Source of the DNA: Balamuthia mandrillaris
Lineage: Eukaryota > Discosea > Longamoebia > Balamuthiidae
Direction: 5' to 3'
Assembly: GCA_031835245.1 (NCBI GenBank)
Contig: JAVKOQ010000160.1
Span: 48,501 to 112,500 of the forward strand
Length of the DNA: 64,000 nt
Part shown: positions 53,704 to 64,000 of the stretch, in pieces
Position numbering within the stretch: position 1 is the first letter of the stretch
How the letters are laid out: each line of letters begins with the position of its first letter
The notes under the pieces: generated by a model
What the model was told of the DNA's origin: nothing
Database searches by the model: none
Seen by the model: only the letters and a program-made list of their open reading frames with translations
Program-made: the position numbers and the translations under genes

Positions 53704-54107
53704 TAGTTGGCGGCGAGGTAAGGCGCGATGATGTTTTGCTGGAACCATTGGTCGGTGAATCGAAGGTGGTCGCCGTCCACAGATAAGAATACAAGCTTGC
53801 CGTTTTGGTCCAACGTTTTGAGGCCAATCCAATCCTACATTTTTTTAAAAGAGGCTAGTAAGAAAAAAGAAACCAAAACAAGGAACTCTAAGTGAGGTTA
53901 TATACCTGTTTGTAAAGATCGGTTTCGTTCATGGGTACAATGGTGGAAAGGCTACCTTTGGCGAATTCTCCGAACCATTCGCTCTCACGAGGCACAACCA
54001 TTGAATCTCGCAAGAACTTAACCAACACAAACTTATTCAAGCTTGTAAGATGCTTCTTGTACAGAGGGTTCTTTGTCTATTTGCGAATGAAAAGGTTAGG
54101 TGACGTT

Positions 54108-54147
<40 letters not shown>

Positions 54148-54957
54148 GCATCTTTTATCATACCGCTTTTTCGTTGTTGATGTCAGGAAGGAAGATGTTG
54201 TTGGCGAGGTAGCTGTCGTATTGGAGAGGATCCTTGAAGTACTGCGCCTGCACGATGCTGCGCTGCACAAAGTAGTTATAGACGCCAAAGCCCAGGACTT
54301 CGTTGACGATGGTGCAGATGGTGGTGTTGGGGGTGACACAGTTGGGAATGTTGGCCACGCCTTGGTGCTGCCCGCCGATGCTGATGAGGTTGTAGACGGG
54401 CGGGTCGTTGCAGCGCTCCACGTAGGCGCGAAGGAACTGGCTGCCTTGGCTGAAGCCAATGGCGTTGAAGCCGCCTTGCAGCTTGGGATCGTTCTTCACT
54501 TTGTCGCACACAAAGTCCACCTGGTCGTTAACGTTGGAGAGGAAACCTTCGATCTCATCGGCCACCATGGAGCCGCCGATCTCCACACTGTAAACGTAGG
54601 TGTCAGGGACTTGCGTTTGGATAATCTTCTGGATGCGGCCCATGCTTGTTTAGAAATGCAGTCCACTCCCTGAGTTAGCACTACTTGTGAAATAAAACAT
54701 AAAAAAGAGAAAGCACGATACCTGAAAGGGTAGCAGCAAGTGTCGCCCATGCCGTGCCACAACACCACTGGGCGCCCTTTTATTATTGATGGTCGGTTAG
54801 GCGATGAGAGGGAAAAGAGGTGATGGAGTAAGTAGTAAAGCGAGAAGGGGGGGTAAAAAAAACAAAGAGAGCAACCTGCATGAGTTCCAAGTACAGCGCT
54901 GAGAACGACGACAGCAAACACCACCAAGGTCACGAGGGAAACGCCTTGTTTGTCCAT
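53704..54957 (-). CDS. PPT1: Palmitoyl-protein thioesterase 1-like
   Basis: PPT1 removes palmitate from S-acylated proteins in lysosomes. The first exon is a signal peptide (VTLVVFAVVVLSAVLG). Then come RPVVLWHGMGDTCC, the nucleophile elbow IGFSQGSQFLRAYVERC, LISIGGQHQGVANIP, LPDINNEKA, the catalytic Asp in VKFLRDSMVVPRESEWFG and the catalytic His in GDHLRFTDQWFQQNIIAPYL. The usual GFSQGGQ is GFSQGSQ here, with the Ser nucleophile intact. About six exons. The intron at about 54085-54155 has CT on the plus strand, i.e. GA on the sense strand, one of the few exceptions to the polarity seen elsewhere. Motifs match PPT1 rather than PPT2. Confidence 0.94.
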
Positions 54958-55328
54958 CTCTCTCTCTCTCTCTTCTTTTCTTGTCTTTTCTCGGCATTAA
55001 TTGCAGCACGTCGGTTCGACTCCCACCCTCGTCATGTAATTTTGTTGAGGGTGATGCAAATTAAGTTTGCCCAATAGAATTTCAAACAATTAACACAATC
55101 AAAAAATTAGGACATTTTGCGGAAAGCGTCCCACAGCAGCGTTATTCTTGGAGAGGGAGGGGGATTATATTTTTTCAAAAGCAGTGATGGTTTGGTCCTA
55201 TATTACTGGAGCATCAAGTGTACACACTACTACCTGTTTATTATTGTTTCTTAATCAAAGAAAGTGCATAGTGTAATGGTAATGTTGCCATATATCTGTT
55301 GGTTGAATAGTGGTACTCTGCATACAGT
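54958..55328. other. Gap upstream of PPT1
   Basis: A/T-rich sequence between two minus-strand genes. It should hold the PPT1 promoter and the terminator of the RlaP-ligase-like gene. No ORF of interest. Confidence 0.3.
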
Positions 55329-58794
<3,466 letters not shown>

Positions 58795-59257
58795 CGACGA
58801 CGTGCTGGCTGTCGTCCTCCCCCTTGCCCCTCCATATCACGACGACACGAAGATGGCAACCAATAAAAAGTTGTTGCCCCTTCCTCATGCGATAAAGGGA
58901 TGTGGGAGGAGCACCCGCCTCCTTACTTTCGAGCGGTCTTTGGAGGGGAGGGACCTGCGTCAGCTGACCGTGGGGCAGGCTGCAGTGCTTCCACTTTCCG
59001 AGTGGCCACACGGTTTTACATTTATCCTCCTCTGATTGCTTTGCTAATGCTATATGACAATTAAAACAATCCTCGTGCCTTCGGAATGAGCAAAACCCAG
59101 TTCGTTGGTTATGGAGTTTTCCGTTTTTTTTGACAAGAACAAGGGAAAAAACTAAGAAAACGTAGTTGTTACAGGCAGGCTATATAACAAGTCATCTACT
59201 ATGCGACCAAATCTCTGAAAGCGCACAGCAAAACATTTACGCAGGCACACACAAACC
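58795..59257. promoter_or_regulatory. Divergent region between RlaP-like and PX-LOR genes
   Basis: Should hold promoters for both flanking genes. It also contains the relic of protease sequence listed separately at 58899-58980. No motif can be named. Confidence 0.35.
58899..58980 (+). pseudogene. Partial copy of the 39.6-kb serine protease gene
   Basis: This ~82-bp segment matches 39987-40066 of the trypsin-like gene almost base for base, including an identical ggacctgcgtcagctgaccg block, with a few substitutions and two 1-nt length changes. Flanking sequence does not match. One frame still reads GRDLRQLTVGQA. It is a fragment, not a functional copy. Confidence 0.85.
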
Positions 59258-60147
59258 ATGGCATTACAATCGCAGCTGGATAAGGTGCGTCGCAAGGAAC
59301 AACAACTGCAACAGGAACTGCAAGCCTTGTTGCACCAAGACCACAAACATGAACAGTTTGGGGTGCCAAGGACGGCGTTGAAGATGTTGGGCGTGACCGT
59401 GGTGGACCAGGAGGCTGCTCCTGCCTATGGCGCTAAACGCCCTTACGCTGTAAGTCTGCTTTTTTCTTCTCTTTGAGCCTTGTTCACTGACTGAGCGAAA
59501 AAAAAAAGATATACAAGATGCAGATATCTATCACGTTCAATGGCTTGCAATGCACCGGTATTTTTGGGGACCGTTACAGCAATCTGCGAAGAGCCCACCA
59601 TCAAGTACCTCATTTCTCTTCCGCCTTCGCTTTGTCTTTCGCATTCTTCGCCATTCTGTTTAGTCGTTTCTATCGTCATTCTCCTTTTCATCAACTAACC
59701 ACACAAAACATAAGTTAACTTTACGAGAGGCCGAACTACCCAGTTTTCCTTCAAAGCATTGGCCGAATAACATGACTCTCCCTCACAACACAAAGCTTAG
59801 GGCCAAGGAGCTCCTGGACTACTACTCTACCCTCTTTCAAATTGTTGAAGTCTTGCAGAACTCCTCTTTTCTCCTCAGAGCTTTGGGGCTTCCCGAAGAG
59901 GTTGCTGTAGCTGCCGCCTCTGTTGCTGCCTTTGTAAAGGAAAAGAAAGCAAGGAAGCAAAGTTTGGCCGTGACGAATGCTAAACTGAAAGAAGTGAAGC
60001 AGGAGAGGGCTCATCTGGAAGAATTTTATATCTCGCAGACGTTCCATTACAACAGTGGCGAATTGTTGCGGTACTCTTACCACATAGAGTTCAACATGTC
60101 CGAAGACTTGTGGGACTATGGTATGTATTACTCGTTTGTTCTCTCTG

Positions 60148-60206
<59 letters not shown>

Positions 60207-60926
60207 CTCTCGCTCTCGCTCTCTCTCTTTGCATTCTTTCTACAGCTGTTTGCCAATCCAACTTCTATAAACATAGGAAGTGGAGTGATAAAAGGAAGAG
60301 GAGACAATGTATGGTTCAACATGGAGTTCCTCAATCCATCTCTCTTCAACACCTTTGGCGACCGCCAGTTCGCCATTGTGAACAGACAGAACAAGCCTCT
60401 GGTCCTTATCAACGAGGACTCTAATTTCGAGAGGAGGTTTATTATAGAGCGAGTGCTATACCAGGACGACGGAAAAGGAAAGAAGCAGACAATGAAAAAA
60501 GTGCCAATATGTACCATTTCCAGAACTTCGGTTCTCTACCTTGTTGAGTACTTTGGTCCTGGCCGTAACGTCAGTGAGAGAGGTTTGTTCTTGTTTTGCC
60601 TTTCCTTTTATTTCCGTTTTGTTATTATTTATTGTTAAAAGTTAGGCTTGCTCCTTTTCCTGTGTATCCTTGCCTAACAACAATACAAAGCAATCACAAT
60701 ACACCCAGGCTACCAGGAACAAGGCTTCCAAATGGTGCAAGAGGGCAAATTGGCCTGCCAAATGGAACGGGGATGTTATGGTGGAGGATTGGACATTCAC
60801 ATGCATGCCGGTGCGGACGTTCTGCTCTATCTGGCCCTCTGCTTTTGTGTGTACAAGATGCGACGACGTCATCATGGTCGTCCCCGTCGAAAGCAAGTTA
60901 CGGTGCTTGATCTTTTGATATCATGA
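59258..60926 (+). CDS. PX-LOR protein, copy 1
   Basis: About six exons. The N-terminus is a short coiled coil (QLDKVRRKEQQLQQELQALL) followed by GVPRTALKMLGVTVVDQE. A PX-like domain is spread over exons: IYKMQISITF, GIFGDRYSNLRRAH and LPSFPSKHWPNNM, then LRAKELLDYYSTLF. PX domains bind phosphoinositides. The C-terminal part resembles the LURP-one-related (LOR) beta-barrel, related to scramblases and tubby: NTFGDRQFAIVNRQNKPLVL, FIIERVLY, KLACQMERGCYGG, and the closing helix HMHAGADVLLYLALCFCVYK. A membrane-associated adaptor is inferred. Copy 2 lies 121 bp downstream with the same exon order, so this is a recent tandem duplication. A CT repeat precedes the exon 4 acceptor. Confidence 0.75.
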
Positions 60927-61047
60927 TTAAACCTTATATTATTGTACATATTATTAAAATACCAAGAAAAACAAAATATTGAATTGAATATTAAAATATT
61001 TTAATTTTTTTGAGCTCCTTAGCTCACAACATTCCAACCAACATACT

Positions 61048-61905
61048 ATGGGATTACGGTCGCGGCTGGAGGCGGTACGACTGAAGGAACAACAGCTGCG
61101 ACAGGATCGACAAACCCTGTTAGACCAGGCCAATAAACAAAAAGAGTCCGGGGTGCCAAGAGTTGCCTTTGAGCTGTTACCGGTGACTGTGGTGGACCAG
61201 GAAGCTGCTCTCACCCAAGGAGCAAAACGGCCCTACGCTGTACCTTTTTTCATTCGTTTTTTTCCCCTTCTTTCAGGCTTTCGGCTTTGTTTACTGACTT
61301 TAAAAATAGATATACACCTTTCAAGTGACTGTGACCATCCATGGCTCCAAGTGCATCGGAGTGTTCGGGGACCGTTACAGCAACCTTCTTAATGCCCACA
61401 AACAGGTACCACTCTTTTGTCGTCACCTCTCCTGCTTCTCCTTGGTTTGCCTTTGCTAACCATCAAAATAGTTACAAACATTGTTGAGGGGCAAAGCCCA
61501 ACTGCCAGGCTTTCCTTCAAAGCATTGGCCAAGGAACATGACTCTCCCCCGAAACACAACGCTTCGCTCCACAGAGCTCCTCTCCTACTTCTGCTCTCTC
61601 TTTAGATTTGCCGCTGTCTTGCAAAGCTCCTCTTTTCTTCTCGGTACTCTACAGCTTCCCGAAGAAGTGGCTGAAGCTGCTGTAGCGCTGGGGGCATTTT
61701 TGAAGGAGAAGAGAAAGAGAAAGCAACGCTTGGCAGCGGTGAAAGCCGAACTGAAGGAAGTGAAGAAGGAGAGGGCTCATCTGGAAGAACTTGTTCTCTC
61801 TCAGACGTTTCATCGTACCAGTGGTGCAATTTTGAGTTACTCTTATCAAACAGAGTTTAGCATGTCCGAAAATTTGTGGGACTATGGTATGTATTACCCG
61901 TTTGT

Positions 61906-61945
<40 letters not shown>

Positions 61946-62738
61946 TTATCCTATTTGCTCGGGCTTTCACCCTTTGTTATTGGTGTTTTCTTGTTATTCC
62001 TTTATCCATTCCTTCATTCGGTGCTTCTACTTTGCTTTTTATTCTCTCTTCTCTTCGTCTTTGCATTCTTTCTACGGGTGGTTGCCAACCAACTTTATAA
62101 AATAGGAAGTGGAGTGATAAAAGGAAGAGGAGACAATGTATTTTTCAAGATGGACCGCCTCAATCCATCTCTCTTCAACATCTTTGGCGACCGCAAGTTC
62201 GCCATTGTGAACCGTAAGAACGAGCCTTTGGTCCTTGTTAACGAGGACACTGGTTTCTTCAAGAAGAAGTTCATCATCGAGCAGGTGGTGTATGACGCCA
62301 AAGGAAAGAGGAAGAAGAGGGATCTGACGAAAGTGCCAATATGCGCCATTTCAAGAACTTCCTTTCTGTGGACTGAATATCTGGTTGAGTACTTTGGTCC
62401 TGGCGGCCAAGTTGATGAGAACGGTTTGTTCCTATTCTATTTCTTATTGTGCGTTTGCTTCAGCTGTGTTTCGTTGCATATATCCTCAGTAGCTGTAACA
62501 TAACCACACAACAATAACAGCAATCACAATAAGCCCAGGCTACCATGAAAATAGTTTCGAAATGTTACACGAAGGCAAACTGGCCTGCCAAATGGAGAGG
62601 CAATGGTTTTTTGATGGGTGGAACATACACATGCATGCCGGTGCGGACGTGCTGCTCTATCTGGCCCTCTGCATTTGTGTGGACAAGATGCGACAACGTG
62701 TTCATGGTCGCCCGAACAATCATCATGGTGGGGGTTAA
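61048..62738 (+). CDS. PX-LOR protein, copy 2
   Basis: Paralogue of the preceding gene with matching exon order and strong similarity throughout. The N-terminal coiled coil reads LRSRLEAVRLKEQQLRQDRQ. PX-like blocks are IYTFQVTVTIHGSKCIGVFG, DRYSNLLNAHKQL, LPGFPSKHWPRNM and STELLSYFCSLF. The LOR-like part contains GDRKFAIVNRKNEPLVLVNE, KKKFIIEQVVYDAKGKRK, TEYLVEYFGPGG and the terminal MHAGADVLLYLALCICVDKM. Copy 2 keeps the Asp in the closing helix (CVDKM) where copy 1 has Tyr (CVYKM). The C-terminus is shorter and His/Gly-rich. A CT repeat precedes the LOR exon as in copy 1, but the intron is about 100 nt longer. Two genes transcribed in the same direction, 121 bp apart. Confidence 0.75.
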
Positions 62739-62838
62739 ATAAAAATATTGTTCCTCTTCCTTTGCAAAAAATATTGTTCCTCCCTCACCGGCTGGCTCTT
62801 TGGGCTGTGAACGTTACAGTTGAATTAGCGGAACCGAG

Positions 62839-63111
62839 TTATTGTTGCTTCTTGGCCTTCTCTTGAGGATCACGGAACTTAAACCAAGGAAAAAAGGCAG
62901 AGGTGGTGCGTTGGTACTTGGCATAAGCGGCCTGACGTTCTGGGGTCGTGTTCCACACCATTACCCGTTTCTCGGTGAGAGGGATGGAGGCCGCAAAGGC
63001 CAGGAGACAGAGGATTGGACCAACGATGGCCCACCAGGGTCCTCCTGCCGCCACAGAAAACAGATAAGCGGAGAACCATATTCCCCATTCACCAACGTAT
63101 GCTGGATGCCT

Positions 63112-63165
<54 letters not shown>

Positions 63166-64000
63166 GAGTGATTAATAAACGCGTAGAGAAGAAAAGCACC
63201 TTGAGTAATACCAGAGGCCCGTCTCGAGGTTAACAGGGAAGGGTTTGCCTTGTTTCTTCGCTTCGTCACGTTTCTGTTCAGCAAAACGGATGACCATCAG
63301 AGCAGATAAGAGATCGAGAAAGGAGAATCCACAACCTTGCGGAAGATAAACATTTGATAGTCACCGACGGTCTGCAAGAACAAGCTGATAACAAAGGAGA
63401 GGCAAGCCACGCCATCCACCCAGTTCAACGGGGCGTTGGACACGTGAACGCCGTAGATGCCGGCCCCGTAGGGAAAGATCATCGCAGCCTGCAGCACGTA
63501 CACCATGAACAGGCTCCACAGCCAGTAGCCATAGCCCGTCAAAGCCTCCCTGAAGCGAGTGTAGCGCCAATCCTTGATTATTTTTTTTTTGAACACAAAA
63601 CAACAAAAAAAAGAGTTAAAAAAAAAAGGGATTTAAAGAAACAACGCCACAAACAAATCGAACCTCCTCCTTCCAAAAGCAAAAGTGAGAGACTTGAAAG
63701 TAGTGGTAGGTCAGCTCCACGGCGTAGAGCGCAAAGAAGAGGAGCAGCAGGTTGGAGCGGGTGGGATTGAAGCCGCCCAGCAGGGCCGGGTGGTGCTGGT
63801 AGAAGACGACGCAGAGCATGCCGTGCAGGGACCAGTGAGGATCAAAGGCCCAGTCGGCCCCGGTCAGACGGCCCAGCACCCAGAACACCAGGCAGCCCAG
63901 GAGGAGCATCACGCCGAGCACCTGGAAGTAGGGGTTGTTCTCGTCCAGGTGGCAGAGGGAGAGGAAGCCCTTGTTGAGGGCGATGGCGCTCTGCACGAAG
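62839..64000 (-). CDS. DUF1295 / steroid 5-alpha-reductase-like membrane protein (5' end beyond the window)
   Basis: Four exons are visible: right edge to about 63662, about 63575-63335, about 63275-63200 and about 63112-62839. The predicted multi-pass protein carries DWRYTRFREALTGYGYWLWS, an aliphatic QAAMIFPYGAGI segment, GDYQMFIFRK, GLWYYSRHPAYVGEWGIWFS and PLTEKRVMVWNTTPERQAAYAKYQRTTSAFFPWF. These are the ordered hallmarks of the DUF1295 branch of membrane reductases and methyltransferases, where the RHPxYxGE motif binds cofactor. Most relatives reduce a double bond of a steroid or lipid using NADPH, but the substrate is unknown here. The tail EKAKKQQ resembles a KKxx-type ER retrieval signal. 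An intronic GA repeat at 63113-63155 is CT on the sense strand. The N-terminal part is cut off by the window. Confidence 0.85.

Noticed and set aside
54146-54673. Plus-strand 175-codon ORF with Val/Ala/Asp-rich sequence
   Set aside because: Exact antisense of the PPT1 exon that carries GFSQGSQFLRAY; it has no family features of its own.

Overview
The window is nuclear DNA from an intron-rich unicellular eukaryote using the standard genetic code. Most genes are split by short GT-AG introns (two GC-AG introns are well supported), several predicted proteins start with mitochondrial presequences or secretory signals, and the only RNA gene seen is a nuclear-type tRNA-Ser(GCT). A DYW-type PPR protein, two RhoGEFs, a PX-LOR pair, a SAC1 phosphatase and a PCIF1 homologue fit a free-living protist, possibly amoeboid. 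I cannot place it in a lineage from the sequence alone. Introns carry many CT, TTC or longer pyrimidine repeats, nearly always with the pyrimidines on the transcribed gene's sense strand.

Layout. 0-2 kb: the 3' end of a LINE-like reverse transcriptase fragment (-), then a gene (+) in which successive tiny phase-1 exons each encode one repeat resembling the heads of bacterial trimeric autotransporters. 2-9 kb: PPT2-like thioesterase (-), a Vps62-domain/RhoGEF fusion (+), and a PPR-DYW editing factor (-). 9.7-18.3 kb: three consecutive branched-chain amino-acid enzymes side by side: threonine deaminase (+), acetolactate synthase (-) and ketol-acid reductoisomerase (+). The last two have mitochondrial-looking presequences. 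18.5-24.3 kb: a multi-pass membrane protein (+), a DUF501-domain protein (-), mitochondrial NADP-isocitrate dehydrogenase (+) and an intronless SemiSWEET-like protein (-).

24.6-38.2 kb: a Gly/Gln-rich DH-PH RhoGEF (-), a secreted Cys-rich protein (-), a LACTBL1-like serine hydrolase (+), a SETD3/LSMT-like methyltransferase (+) and a PCIF1-like cap m6Am methyltransferase with a giant poly-Ser tract (-). 38.6-46.7 kb: a four-CX9C protein (+), a secreted trypsin-like protease (+), a GTPBP6/HflX GTPase (+), a SET protein (+) and a METTL22-like methyltransferase (+). 46.8-55 kb: a PhyH dioxygenase (-), SAC1 (-), tRNA-Ser (+), a type I membrane protein (+) and PPT1 (-).

55.3-64 kb: a gene (-) that appears to fuse an RlaP-type nucleotidyltransferase to an RNA-ligase-like domain, with a ~740-bp heptamer repeat in its middle; two tandem PX-LOR genes (+); and a DUF1295 steroid-reductase-like protein (-) running off the right edge.

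The strongest candidates for something new are the one-repeat-per-exon adhesin-like gene, the physically clustered isoleucine/valine pathway, and the RlaP/RNA-ligase-like fusion whose key ligase residues look substituted. Where exon sets were worked out completely (Vps62-RhoGEF, PPR-DYW, ILV1, ILV5, IDH, the 29.5-31 kb secreted protein, both SET genes, PCIF1, GTPBP6, METTL22) the summed exon length is a multiple of three. Other gene models are approximate at some junctions.
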